Below, one piece after another: positions 26,901-34,444 of a DNA stretch of 64,000 nt. The notes under the pieces were generated by a model. That model did not search any database, was not told the DNA's origin, and saw only the letters and a program-made list of their open reading frames with translations. Origin of the DNA: Microtetraspora malaysiensis (GTDB lineage: Bacteria > Actinomycetota > Actinomycetes > Streptosporangiales > Streptosporangiaceae). Numbering within the stretch: the stretch's first letter is position 1; each line of letters starts with the position of its first letter. Location: contig NZ_BBYJ01000025.1 in NCBI RefSeq assembly GCF_001528665.1, positions 62,001-126,000 of the forward strand. Reading direction: 5' to 3'. The translations under genes were made by a program, and so were the position numbers.

Positions 26901-27311
26901 GGTGGCCACGGCCGTCGCCAACCGGTGCAGGTCACCGCCGTGGAATCTGCGCCCGTCCGCGACCGCCCTGCGCAGGCTGGGCCCGGGAACGTACTCGCTG
27001 ACCAGGTAGGGCCTGGGCCCCTCCAGGTTCGCCTCGATCACCTGTGCCGTGCAGAACGAGGAGACCCGCTGCGCGGCCGCGGCCTCCTTGGCCAGCTGCG
27101 CCGCCTGATCACCGTGCAGCACCTTGATGGCCACGCGGGTGCCGTCCTCGGCGTAGCCCTCGTAGACCACCCCCTGGCCGCCGGCGCCCAGCCGGCCGGC
27201 GAGCCAGTATCCGCCCAACCGCTGGGGATCGCCCGGAACGAGAATTTCCACGGGACATTGGATGCCAAGATCGCTCAGAGAGTTTTGTGAAACAGGGGTG
27301 CTTTTTCGCAC
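23931..27311 (-). CDS. Serine/threonine protein kinase with transmembrane segment and C-terminal WD40-like repeats
   Basis: Large signalling protein of about 1126 aa. The kinase domain has the glycine loop GAGGQG (about 42-47), the ATP-binding Lys in AIKVL (about 63), catalytic HRDLKPDN (149-156), DFG (168-170) and TYMAPEV. A predicted membrane helix (LVSLSLAGLLVIAVAAGGLAVW) lies in the middle, and the C-terminal half is a series of WD40-like blades (LSADGRTLVSVGNGQARLWDV, LSPSGRTLIGFNS, FSPDGTRLAIVRSSTVELWDW). The kinase would sit inside and the propeller outside. The start is uncertain: GTG 27311 or GTG 27251, where VEILVPGDPQRLGGYW resembles relatives. Target unknown. Confidence 0.88.
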   Translation of the reverse strand: MRKSTPVSQNSLSDLGIQCPVEILVPGDPQRLGGYWLAGRLGAGGQGVVYEGYAEDGTRVAIKVLHGDQAAQLAKEAAAAQRVSSFCTAQVIEANLEGPRPYLVSEYVPGPSLRRAVADGRRFHGGDLHRLATAVATALTAIHDAGVVHRDLKPDNVLLGPDGPRVIDFGIARTAEMSLTATGMVTGTPTYMAPEVFSGQRAGAPADVFAWGGIVLFAATGDDPFQAESLGGVMHQVLSSSPDLSVLPESLRSLAAAAFMKDPRERPSARQLLLALVSGGDGRVDTGRLLARGNLAAAQMTGADDDPALGTLAEQSYELLGPAERELAPEVFLRLVTVGERDELSARHADLSELVEDRPLPEVSAITRILEVFAYLLVRDGEEIWLAHPALPLAWPRLRRWVDANRDGLSVHGQILTAAKRWAVGGNRDGDLFQGTSLESALQWAATSRKNITLSPAERDFLESSARLTRRRARQTRLVSLSLAGLLVIAVAAGGLAVWQGAVADSRAELLAAQLNTSESIRLAALADTTRRTDPRLGMLLSVAAWRLQATPQARAALNASLAQRERDMFRDPYGSSLAELSADGRTLVSVGNGQARLWDVRSGRQIASIPDLRLDGGRLTEIQLSPSGRTLIGFNSTHAGAWDTRSGKLVDSWAYRRPAYLTSGWIAAIRKNEGAAALVDSSRRVKGKNGIVSPDGTWHVAYDLFLTMTNLKEGWSEDFGKGTYNRGEPSFSGNGRLLATLSRNDVQFWRLPDFHLLAKAAVLGDGDLGMTPTGGAFDGSTFRYLIGDQVFSVDVSDLMASREGPPEEEPVDRATFSKDGRYLMVTGDERSATVRAVATGKTTVTMPAPDAFDFSGDGRLAAIAGGQVKVTDLATGKALAAFAAGKGSPLPFFSPDGTRLAIVRSSTVELWDWRSGRRLWQAAVPAPAAVAFSPDGRRMAVTGRDQRLLDLATGEQIGRPFGDAGGLEVWFTRSGKMLAVFDDRGRFTRWDTGSHAVVGVPTRNVFGGDAVYSPVEDLIALPDDKGRALLLDPVSGSLLGRSADTGGGLDPEIGILWSVAFTPDGTELLTADSSARIRRFPVAAPAMAAAVCAKAGRSLTTQEWARFVSALPYREICPSTIARVP

Positions 27312-27323
27312 ATTCCAAGACCC

Positions 27324-27354
27324 TTGACGACGCTGAGCATGATCAGCCTAGGAT
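27324..27354 (+). promoter_or_regulatory. Promoter with -35 TTGACG and -10 TAGGAT
   Basis: TTGACG (27324-27329) and TAGGAT (27349-27354) separated by 19 bases. The -10 ends eight bases before the ATG at 27363, so the transcript is leaderless or nearly so. The TTG that would extend the reading frame upstream is part of the -35 element, which argues against that start. Confidence 0.5.
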
Positions 27355-27362
27355 CACCGCCC

Positions 27363-27890
27363 ATGATCCTGACTGTCGCGCTCAGCGCTTCCCTCGCCCT
27401 GACCGGTTCGTCCGCCCAGGTCGCCACCAAGCCGGTGACGTTCCACGGGTTCACCATCCAGGTCCCCATCCAGTGGCACATCAAGAAGGAGGGGGGCGGC
27501 CTGCGCGTCATCACCGGGACCTGCCCTCCTCAGGCCGCTGAGTGCAAGAGCTTCCTGCTGGGCGGCCCCGGGCACGTCAAGTACGCCTCCGAGGGCAGCT
27601 CGTACCGGGCTGACCAGCCCTACCACCCCAGCAGCGGCGTGACCGAGTGCGTGCCGATGAAGAAGTACTTCAGCGGGCAGGCCACCCGGGTCAAGACCTC
27701 GAAGGCGGCGTTCGGGACCGGGCAGCAGGCGCTGTTCACCGAGTGGAAGGTGTCCTGCGACGGCCGCAAGCTGAACGTCGCCTCCTACACCCAGCGCCTC
27801 TGGTACGTGAAGGCCAAGAAGGTGCTCGTCGTCGACCACTGGAAGACGCCGGGGCTGGGCGCCATCCTCGCCAAGGCCGTGTGGGGGTAG
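27363..27890 (+). CDS. Small secreted protein of unknown function
   Basis: Not recognised as a known family. The frame encodes 175 aa beginning with a signal peptide (MILTVALSASLALTGSSAQVA), followed by a mature domain with four cysteines (two in TCPPQAAECKS, one each in VTECVPMKK and KVSCDGRK) that could form two disulfides. The tail reads VLVVDHWKTPGLGAILAKAVWG. It is divergent from the kinase-WD40 gene, so an envelope-sensing link is conceivable. The start at 27363 is supported by the promoter hexamers and the signal peptide. Confidence 0.7.
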   Translation: MILTVALSASLALTGSSAQVATKPVTFHGFTIQVPIQWHIKKEGGGLRVITGTCPPQAAECKSFLLGGPGHVKYASEGSSYRADQPYHPSSGVTECVPMKKYFSGQATRVKTSKAAFGTGQQALFTEWKVSCDGRKLNVASYTQRLWYVKAKKVLVVDHWKTPGLGAILAKAVWG

Positions 27891-27902
27891 CCGATGCCCG
27901 TG

Positions 27903-27928
27903 GGCGGCGACCGCGAACCGTCGCCGCC
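27903..27928 (+). terminator. Hairpin after the secreted-protein gene
   Basis: GGCGGCGAC (27903-27911) pairs perfectly with GTCGCCGCC (27920-27928) around an eight-base loop, 13 bases after the stop codon. No T run follows, as is common for actinomycete terminators. Confidence 0.5.
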
Positions 27929-28021
27929 GAACCGCGGACGGTCCCCGGCGCCCGCCCGCCACCGTCGATCGTCGGAGTACGGCCGAGAAGCCTCGCGGCG
28001 CCTCCGATAGCCTGTGGCATC

Positions 28022-28465
28022 GTGGCGCGCGCATGGATCTTGCCGATGTTCTTCGTGGTCGTCGGCGTACTCGTTGCGGCCGCGCGAATCGCCGCGGGGT
28101 CCCCGGTCGCCGCCGCGGTGTCGCTGCTGCTGTTCGTGCTGCTCGCCGGACTGTACTCGCCGCTGGTGTTCCCGAGGTCGATCGGCGCGGTTGAGGCGCA
28201 ACGCCGCAGCGCGGTCGACGGCCGGCCGATCGTCTACTGGCGGCCGGGCTGCAAGTACTGCCTGCGGCTGCGGATGCGGTTGGGCCGCGACGCCCGCCGA
28301 CTGAATTGGGTCAACATCTGGCGTGACCCGGCGGGTGCGGCGGCGGTGCGGGCCGCCACCGGCGGCGATGAGACGGTGCCGACCGTGGTGCTGGCGGGCC
28401 GGCCGTACGTCAACCCCGATCCTGGATGGGTGCGCGGGCAGCTTCCCGACAGGAGCCGGTTCTGA
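28022..28465 (+). CDS. Membrane-anchored glutaredoxin-like (mycoredoxin-type) protein
   Basis: Thiol redox protein of 147 aa. Two N-terminal membrane segments (ILPMFFVVVGVLVAAARIAA and AVSLLLFVLLAGLYSPLVF) precede a glutaredoxin domain with the CxxC site in YWRPGCKYCLRLRMRL and the substrate-binding cis-Pro segment GGDETVPTVV. Mycoredoxins reduce mycothiol mixed disulfides; that role is inferred. The GTG at 28022 follows TAGCCT by eight bases. It is the last gene before a converging TetR gene. Confidence 0.83.
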   Translation: MARAWILPMFFVVVGVLVAAARIAAGSPVAAAVSLLLFVLLAGLYSPLVFPRSIGAVEAQRRSAVDGRPIVYWRPGCKYCLRLRMRLGRDARRLNWVNIWRDPAGAAAVRAATGGDETVPTVVLAGRPYVNPDPGWVRGQLPDRSRF

Positions 28466-28490
28466 ACGAGCGCGGCGAGCCGGCGCCACG

Positions 28491-29183
28491 TCAGCCTGCG
28501 GAGCCGTACGCCCGCAGGAACACCCGTACTCCGGCGGCGGTCAGCCGGTCGGCCTCCTCCTGCGGGAGCGGGCTGACCCCCCAGTAGGACCGTTGCGTGA
28601 TCTCGGCGGAGATCAACGCCATGAAATGAACGGTGGCCTGGGCCGGGTCGCCGTGGACGTCGATCAGGCCGAGTTCGTCCAACGCGGCCATGGTTGAGGT
28701 CACCTCGCCGCCCACCGCGCGCGGTCCGGTCTCCTGCCAGGCGTCCAGGACATCGGCCGGGATGTGCCCGGCTTCCGCGTAGATGTGCCGCACCAGGGCG
28801 AAGTGGTCGCGGAAGTCCGTCATCAGGCCAACCCAGGCGCGGGCCAAGGCGAGCAGGTCACGTTCGAGGTCGGCGGGATGCGGCGGGCGCTCCAGATCCA
28901 GATACCTGCGCAGTTGCGCGAGCTGCTCGTCCCGGACGCGCTCCGAGCTCCACCGCATGACGGAGCGGAACAACTCCGCCTTCCCGCCCGGGAAGTGGTT
29001 GTAGATGGTGCGCGTCGAGACGCCGGCCTGGGCGGCGATCGCGTCGATGCCGGCTCGGGAGTAGCCGTCCCGTCCGAAGACCTGGCACGCGGCCTGCACA
29101 ATCGCCGTCGCCTTGTCCGCCCGGCCGCGCCGCGGCTGGGCCGTCCTTGTCCTGTCCCTGGGGCCGGAGCCCGTGCCGGTCAT
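28491..29183 (-). CDS. TetR-family regulator
   Basis: Regulator of 230 aa with helix-turn-helix GYSRAGIDAIAAQAGVSTRTIYNHFPGGKAELFRSV (about residues 40-75). The ATG at 29183 has GGGAG about nine bases before it; the longer frame is unrelated. C-terminal segments FRDHFALVRHIYAEAGHIPADVL and RSYWGVSPLPQEEADRLTAAGVRVFLRAYG are clearly similar to the TetR at 11418. It is divergent from an FMN reductase, MFS and quinone oxidoreductase series that it likely represses. Confidence 0.9.
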   Translation of the reverse strand: MTGTGSGPRDRTRTAQPRRGRADKATAIVQAACQVFGRDGYSRAGIDAIAAQAGVSTRTIYNHFPGGKAELFRSVMRWSSERVRDEQLAQLRRYLDLERPPHPADLERDLLALARAWVGLMTDFRDHFALVRHIYAEAGHIPADVLDAWQETGPRAVGGEVTSTMAALDELGLIDVHGDPAQATVHFMALISAEITQRSYWGVSPLPQEEADRLTAAGVRVFLRAYGSAG

Positions 29184-29211
29184 CGCTTCATCTCCCATAC
29201 GCCAGAAATTA

Positions 29212-29244
29212 CAACCATCGTTTTCACTTTTGCAACGCTCGTTG
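29212..29244. promoter_or_regulatory. Paired TetR operators CAACNNTCGTTN
   Basis: CAACCATCGTTT (29212-29223) and CAACGCTCGTTG (29233-29244; perfect CAACG-CT-CGTTG palindrome) begin 21 bases apart, two helical turns. They lie in the AT-richer gap between the divergent TetR and FMN reductase genes. Cooperative binding by two TetR dimers is inferred. Confidence 0.6.
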
Positions 29245-29302
29245 TATGTTACCCGGCGTGCCGCGAAACGTGGCAATGAACGAGAGAACCGGGGAGACCG
29301 TG

Positions 29303-29920
29303 ATGCCTGACTCCGCGCCTTCGAACGACCCCGCACTCCGGGTCGCCGTCATCATCGGAAGCGCCCGCGGCGGCCGCGCCGGCCCGTCGGTCGCCGAATG
29401 GTTCATCCGACACGTGAGCCACCGCACCGATGTCGAACTGGACGTCATCGACGTCGCCGACCTGGACCTTCCCGTGGCCATGCCCGGATGGGACGGCCTT
29501 CCCGCCCCCGCCCCGGAAACCCGGGCGGTACTCGCCGACGTCAGCCCACGGCTGGCCGCCGGCGAGGCGTTCGTCGTCATCACGCCTGAGTACAACCACA
29601 GCTTCCCGGCCTCGTTGAAGAACCTCATCGACTGGCACTACACGCAGTGGCAGGCGAAGCCGATCGGCTTCGTGTCCTACGGCGGGCTTGGCGGCGGGCT
29701 TCGCGCCGTCGAGCAGCTCCGGCAGGTCTTCGCCGAGCTGCACGCGATGACCGTACGCGACGCCGTCAGCCTGCACGGCCCCTGGTCGGGTCTGGGAGAG
29801 GACGGCAGGCCACGCGACACGGCGGTATGCGAGGGCGCCGCCAAGAACATGGTCGACCAGTTGTTGTGGTGGGGACGCGCGCTGCGCACCGCCCGTGCCG
29901 CCCACCCATACGGCGGGTGA
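29303..29920 (+). CDS. NADPH-dependent FMN reductase family protein
   Basis: Flavodoxin-like reductase of about 205 aa. The FMN phosphate loop is IIGSARGGRAGPS, and the flavin-contacting motif is TPEYNHSFPASLKNLIDWHY. SYGGLGGGLRAVEQLRQVFAELHA completes the family pattern. GGGGAG lies seven bases before the ATG at 29303. It is the first gene of a probable operon with an MFS exporter and a quinone oxidoreductase. It probably reduces quinones or nitro compounds. It is related in organisation, and moderately in sequence, to the reductase at 10813. Confidence 0.9.
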   Translation: MPDSAPSNDPALRVAVIIGSARGGRAGPSVAEWFIRHVSHRTDVELDVIDVADLDLPVAMPGWDGLPAPAPETRAVLADVSPRLAAGEAFVVITPEYNHSFPASLKNLIDWHYTQWQAKPIGFVSYGGLGGGLRAVEQLRQVFAELHAMTVRDAVSLHGPWSGLGEDGRPRDTAVCEGAAKNMVDQLLWWGRALRTARAAHPYGG

Positions 29921-29926
29921 CCGGTG

Positions 29927-31423
29927 ATGGACACCGTCACCGGATCCGTACGGACCGCTGGATCTTCCCCGGTTCTCGCCCGCACCCTCACGGTCGTGGT
30001 CATCGGCTCGATCATGGCCGTGCTCGACGTAACCATCGTCAACGTCGCCGTTCATCCGCTGGCGACGGCGTTCGGCGCGCCCCTCGCGACCATCCAGTGG
30101 GTGGCGACCGGCTATACGCTCGCCCTCGGCGCCGTGATCCCCGTGGCAGCGTGGGCCATGGGTCGCTTCGGCGCCAAGCGCACCTACCTCACCGCCTTGG
30201 CCCTTTTCGCCGGCGGCTCCGCGGCGGCGGCGCTGTCATGGAATGTCGAGACTCTGGTGCTGTTCCGAGTGGTGCAGGGGCTCGGCGGTGGCCTGCTGAT
30301 GCCGGTCGGCATGGCGATGGTCATCCGTGCCGCCGACCGGGAGCGCATGGGCCGGGCGATGGCCGTGCTCGGCGTCCCGGTCCTGATCGGGCCGGTGAGC
30401 GGACCCGTCCTGGGCGGCTGGCTGATCGACGCCGTGTCCTGGCGCTGGATCTTCCTGATCAACCTGCCGGTCGGCGTGGTCGCGCTGGTACTCGCGGCAC
30501 GACTGCTGCCGGGCGATGTGACGCGGCAGACGCGCCGATTGGACGTGCCGGGTCTGCTGATGCTGTCACCGGGGCTGGCGCTGCTGATCTACGGCCTGTC
30601 CACCGGCGGCGAGCGTGGCGACGTCATGACCCCGGGAGCGCTGCTGCCCGCCTTCGCGGGCGTGCTGTTGATCGCCGGATTCGTCGCGCGCGGCCTGACC
30701 GCCCGTCATCCGCTTCTGCACCTGCGTCTGTTCCGTGACCGTACCTTCGCCGCCGGCTTTGCCACGCTGACACTGTTCCCGGCCGGCTACTTCGGCTCCA
30801 TGCTGCTGACGCCCATGTACTACCAGACGGCACGGGCACTCACCGCGACAGAGTCGGGGCTGCTGGGCATTCCGCTGGCCCTCGCCGTGGGAGCCTCGAT
30901 GCAGATCGCCACGCGGCGGATCGACAAGGCGTCTCCCAGGGTGACCATCGTCTCCGGCATCGTGGTCAGCGTGCTCGGGCTGTCCCTGTTCGGCGCTCAG
31001 CTCGGACCGGACACGCCCTACTGGCGGTTGTGTGCGGCGATGCTGGTGATGGGCGCCGGCGTCGGCATGGTGATGATGCCGGCCAACGCGACAGCGACCC
31101 GCACACTGGCCCCCGACGACGTTCCCTCCGGCAGCACCACCCTCAACATCGCCTCCCAGATCGGCATATCGACAGGGGTGGCGCTGATGTCGGTGGTCCT
31201 GGCGTCGAACGTGGCCGGCACTACGGACCCGAGTCAGCGGGCCGCCGCCTTCCAGCACACCTACTGGTGGGCGGTGATGCTGCTGGCCCTGGCGGGCGTA
31301 CCCGCGCTGCTGCTGCCGCGCCGGCGGCGTTCCGTCGGCGGATCGACCTCGGCGCCGGAGACCCCGGCCCAGATCCGCACCCGTCGATCCCGAGCGAACA
31401 CAGCGCCGGCTGAGGGCCGGTGA
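29927..31423 (+). CDS. MFS transporter, DHA2 (EmrB/QacA) type
   Basis: Drug-efflux-type exporter of about 498 aa with 14 hydrophobic segments, the DHA2 pattern. It shows LDVTIVNVAVHPLATAFG in segment 1, motif B-like VQGLGGGLLMPVGMAMV, and motif C-like LIGPVSGPVLGGWLID. The start is ATG 29927, only six bases after the reductase stop (or the adjoining GTG 29924), so it is co-transcribed. The C-terminus is basic. Exported compound unknown; the neighbours suggest an electrophile or quinone. Confidence 0.9.
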   Translation: MDTVTGSVRTAGSSPVLARTLTVVVIGSIMAVLDVTIVNVAVHPLATAFGAPLATIQWVATGYTLALGAVIPVAAWAMGRFGAKRTYLTALALFAGGSAAAALSWNVETLVLFRVVQGLGGGLLMPVGMAMVIRAADRERMGRAMAVLGVPVLIGPVSGPVLGGWLIDAVSWRWIFLINLPVGVVALVLAARLLPGDVTRQTRRLDVPGLLMLSPGLALLIYGLSTGGERGDVMTPGALLPAFAGVLLIAGFVARGLTARHPLLHLRLFRDRTFAAGFATLTLFPAGYFGSMLLTPMYYQTARALTATESGLLGIPLALAVGASMQIATRRIDKASPRVTIVSGIVVSVLGLSLFGAQLGPDTPYWRLCAAMLVMGAGVGMVMMPANATATRTLAPDDVPSGSTTLNIASQIGISTGVALMSVVLASNVAGTTDPSQRAAAFQHTYWWAVMLLALAGVPALLLPRRRRSVGGSTSAPETPAQIRTRRSRANTAPAEGR

Positions 31424-31485
31424 CCGAACGGCGCACTGGCGAATGCGGATTCGCCGACCACTCTCCACAGAAAGGCGCATCATCC

Positions 31486-32463
31486 ATGTACGCAGTCAGG
31501 CTTCACGAGTTCGGGCCCGCCGGCAACCTTCAGTATGAGCAGATCGCTCCACCGGTTCCCGGCGAGGGGCAGGTCCGAATCGACGTGCACGCCGGCGGCG
31601 TCCACTTCATCGAGACGACGTTGCGGGCCGGCCGCGGAGTGGGACCTCATGCCGCTCCCGAACTGCCCGTCGTTCTGGGGGGTGAGGTGGCGGGTGTCGT
31701 GAGCGCGCTGGGCCCGGACACCGACAAGAGCTGGCTGGGCCGCCGGGTGGTCGGCGGGCTCGAATCGTATGGCGGCTACGCCGAACAGGCGGTGGCCCGG
31801 GTCGACGCCCTTCACCACATCCCCGACCATCTGACGGCGGAAGCCGCGGTAGCGATGATCACCACGGGCTCGACCGCGCTCGGGATTCTCGACTGCGCGG
31901 ACGCCAAGCCCGGAGACGTCGCGCTGGTCACCTCGGCGGCCGGTGGCATCGGCGCCCTGCTCGTGCAGGCTCTCCACCACCGGGGCGTCACCGTCGTCGG
32001 CGTGGCCGGCGGGCCGGAGAAGGTGCGGCGAGCCCTGTCCCTCGGCGCCGACATCGCCGTTGACTACCGCGACCCGCACTGGCCGGACGCGGTGCGCGAC
32101 GCCCTCGGGGGCAGCGGGTTCAGCATCGTGTTCGACGGCGTCGGAGGAGCCGCGGGCCGCCAAGCATTCGACCTGCTCGCCCCTGGCGGGAGGTTCCTGC
32201 TGCACGGCTGGTCCTCGGGAACCGCCACCCAGATCACCACCGACGACATCATCGAGCACGCCGGCACCGTCATATGGGCGATCGGCCCGCAGATGCTGGA
32301 GCGCGCCGGCACCATCTACGCACTGCAGGACCGCGCGATCCGAGCAGCCGCCGACGGTGTGCTCCAACCGCTGATCACCCGCTATCCCCTCAGCCGCGCC
32401 GGTGACGCACACGCCGACCTGGAGAACCGCCGCACGGCGGGAAAGATCGTTCTTATCCCGTAG
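31486..32463 (+). CDS. Zinc-type alcohol dehydrogenase family protein (quinone oxidoreductase)
   Basis: Medium-chain dehydrogenase/reductase of 325 aa. It starts MYAVRLHEFGPAGNLQYEQI, has the GroES-like fold region PVVLGGEVAGVVSALG, and a cofactor motif LVTSAAGGIGALLVQAL. No structural zinc cysteines are visible, so it belongs with NADPH quinone oxidoreductases. The start at 31486 is chosen because AAAGGCG lies nine bases before it. It ends the operon and overlaps the converging AraC gene by 11 bases. It is the intact counterpart of the truncated gene at 21148. Confidence 0.88.
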   Translation: MYAVRLHEFGPAGNLQYEQIAPPVPGEGQVRIDVHAGGVHFIETTLRAGRGVGPHAAPELPVVLGGEVAGVVSALGPDTDKSWLGRRVVGGLESYGGYAEQAVARVDALHHIPDHLTAEAAVAMITTGSTALGILDCADAKPGDVALVTSAAGGIGALLVQALHHRGVTVVGVAGGPEKVRRALSLGADIAVDYRDPHWPDAVRDALGGSGFSIVFDGVGGAAGRQAFDLLAPGGRFLLHGWSSGTATQITTDDIIEHAGTVIWAIGPQMLERAGTIYALQDRAIRAAADGVLQPLITRYPLSRAGDAHADLENRRTAGKIVLIP

Positions 32464-33460
32464 CGTGGCCCGCTTCGCGAACGTGAGCGGGCCGGCGGAA
32501 CGTGGCGCGGTAGTCCCGCGGCCGCTGGCCCGTGCGCCGGGCGAAGATGGCACTGAAGGTGCTCGGGTCCGCGTATCCGAGGTCGGCGGCGATACGCGCG
32601 ACGGTCCGGTCGGTCGTCTCCAGCAGATGACGCGCCCGGCGGACCCGAGCGGATTGCAGGTACGCCAGCGGCGTCTGCCCGGCCTCCTCACCGAAGCGGC
32701 GGAGCATGGTTCGCGTACTCACGTGAAACGCTTCGGCGAGGACGGACAGGTCGTAGCGAGCCCCGAGATTCTGGTCGAGCCACCGCTTCACCGCGAGTGA
32801 GAACTCACGGCCGACGGCGGGCATCAGCGCCAGGTCGACGTAGGGAGCCTGGGTGGAGCGTGCGTCGTCGACGAGCGCGATGCGTGCGGTGCTGCGGGCG
32901 ACGCGGGGGCCATCGTGCTCACGGATCAACTGGAGCGCGAAATCGTACATGGCACTGAAGGCGGCGGTCGTCGTCACACCGCGATCGGTGACCACGAGGC
33001 GCTCGGGGCGCACCTTCACGTCGGCGTATCGACGGGCGAGCCGGTCCGCGAACAGCCAGGACGTGGTCGCCTCGCGCCCGTCGAGCAGGCCGGCCTCGGC
33101 GACGAGGAAGGCGCCGACACAGATCGACACGACGGCGATGCCGGAGGCGGCCTGCGACCGGATCGACGCCACTTCGGGCCTCAGATTCGCGAGCGTCGCG
33201 TCGAGATCGAGCCTGGGCGAAAGCTCGAAACCCGGCACGATCAGGACGTCGACGGGGCGCACGGCCGTGGCCTCGATGGCCCGGCCGCCGGACGCGACCA
33301 CCCGCCGCCGGGGCGAGACGACGGACACCTCGTGCGGCGGTCGATCCGACCCGTGCGCCGCCGCGATGTGATCGGCCATGGACAGCAGGTCGGGGATCCC
33401 GAACACCTCCGAGGCGAAGCAGCCGGGATACGCCAGCACGCCCAGGCGCAGCGGTTTCAT
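32453..33460 (-). CDS. GlxA-family AraC transcriptional regulator
   Basis: Regulator of 335 aa. The N-terminal DJ-1/PfpI-like domain (LGVLAYPGCFASEVFGIPDLL, with Cys in VVSICVGAFLVAEAG) is followed by a C-terminal AraC domain with two helix-turn-helix units (LSVLAEAFHVSTRTMLRRFGEEAGQTPLAYLQSARVRRARHLLE and VARIAADLGYADPSTFSAIFARRTGQRPRDYR). The ATG at 33460 is chosen; the longer frame crosses the next promoter. It is divergent from the dienelactone hydrolase gene, with two palindromes between them. It probably activates that gene. Confidence 0.9.
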   Translation of the reverse strand: MKPLRLGVLAYPGCFASEVFGIPDLLSMADHIAAAHGSDRPPHEVSVVSPRRRVVASGGRAIEATAVRPVDVLIVPGFELSPRLDLDATLANLRPEVASIRSQAASGIAVVSICVGAFLVAEAGLLDGREATTSWLFADRLARRYADVKVRPERLVVTDRGVTTTAAFSAMYDFALQLIREHDGPRVARSTARIALVDDARSTQAPYVDLALMPAVGREFSLAVKRWLDQNLGARYDLSVLAEAFHVSTRTMLRRFGEEAGQTPLAYLQSARVRRARHLLETTDRTVARIAADLGYADPSTFSAIFARRTGQRPRDYRATFRRPAHVREAGHATG

Positions 33461-33485
33461 GGTTCCTCCGGCTCCCCGCGGGAGT

Positions 33486-33518
33486 GGCGATATTGCCGCT
33501 CCATATGGCGATATCGCC
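33486..33518. promoter_or_regulatory. Tandem palindromes GGCGATAT(T/C)GCC
   Basis: GGCGATATTGCC (33486-33497) and the perfect palindrome GGCGATATCGCC (33507-33518) start 21 bases apart. Together they also form an 11-base inverted repeat AGTGGCGATAT/ATATCGCCACT (33483-33493 and 33511-33521). They lie between the divergent GlxA-type regulator and the dienelactone hydrolase gene and are the likely binding sites. Confidence 0.65.
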
Positions 33519-33556
33519 ACTTCTCGTGGGGACAGTGTCCCAGCACACTCTCGACC

Positions 33557-34375
33557 ATGACAACGATGCGAACGCGGCGTGACGACCCCTTGGACGACTT
33601 CTCCCGGAGAGTCGTCAGCGTCGACGACGTCAGCAAAACCGTGTACGTCGCCGGGACAGGACCCGGCGTCATCCTGATGCCCGAGATGCCGGGCATCAGC
33701 CCCGACGTCGCACGGTTGGCGCGCTGGGTACGCGATGCCGGCTTCTCCGTGTATCTGCCCTCTCTCTTCGGCGTCGACGGCGCCTACCCGACCACCGAGG
33801 CAGGCGAGGACATCGTCCGGCGCGCATGCGTCAGCGCCGAGTTCCGCGCGTTCGCCGGGGGCGGCACCAGCCCTGTCGCGGCGTGGCTGCGCGGCCTCGC
33901 GCGCATCGCGCACGCGGAGTGCGGTGGGCCGGGCGTCGGCGCGGTCGGACTGTGTTTCACCGGCAACTTCGCGCTGACCATGGCACTCGAACCGGCCGTC
34001 ATCGCCCCGGTCGTCAACCATCCCTCGCTGCCGCTCGACGACCCCGGAGGGCTGGAGATCGGAGACGACGACGCGGTCGCCCTCGCCGAACGTGTCGAAC
34101 GAGACGGGTTGAAGGTGCTCGCCTACCGCTTCGACAACGACAGGTGGTGCACGGGCCGGCGGTTCGCGGCCTACCGAAAGCTGCTCGGAGAAGCGTTCGA
34201 CGGCCGCGTGCTCCCCGCCGACGTGGCGAACACGAACCCTCCACCCTTCTTCCGCGACGTCGTCGGGTGCGCGCACAGCGTGACTACGGCACATCTCGTG
34301 GACGAGCAGGGTCACCCGACGGTGCGCGCCCGTGATGAGATCATCGCTTTCCTCAAGGAGCGGCTCAGAGGGTGA
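33557..34375 (+). CDS. Dienelactone hydrolase family protein
   Basis: Alpha/beta hydrolase of 272 aa. The nucleophile elbow is GLCFTGNFALTM, with Cys as nucleophile as in dienelactone hydrolases. The N-terminal VILMPEMPGISPDVARLARWVRDAGFSVYLPSLFG matches the DLH fold, and a His lies near the end in DEQGHPTVRARDEIIAFL. The ATG at 33557 has no ribosome site; CACACT lies seven bases before it. It is divergent from a GlxA-type AraC regulator. Substrate unknown; relatives hydrolyse lactones and esters in aromatic catabolism. Confidence 0.87.
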   Translation: MTTMRTRRDDPLDDFSRRVVSVDDVSKTVYVAGTGPGVILMPEMPGISPDVARLARWVRDAGFSVYLPSLFGVDGAYPTTEAGEDIVRRACVSAEFRAFAGGGTSPVAAWLRGLARIAHAECGGPGVGAVGLCFTGNFALTMALEPAVIAPVVNHPSLPLDDPGGLEIGDDDAVALAERVERDGLKVLAYRFDNDRWCTGRRFAAYRKLLGEAFDGRVLPADVANTNPPPFFRDVVGCAHSVTTAHLVDEQGHPTVRARDEIIAFLKERLRG

Positions 34376-34444
34376 CGCGCGAGTCCGGCCTCCAGCTGGT
34401 CCAGGCCCAGGCCGGCCGGTTCGGCGCCGATCCGCCCCCGCGCG

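Noticed and set aside
25044-27290. Long open frame antisense to the kinase-WD40 gene
   Set aside because: High-GC third-position shadow: the translation is low-complexity (R, G, Q, V rich) and has no domain, while the opposite strand has clear kinase motifs.
27324-27362. Upstream extension of the secreted protein from a TTG codon
   Set aside because: The TTG is part of a TTGACG -35 element and would place residues before the signal peptide.
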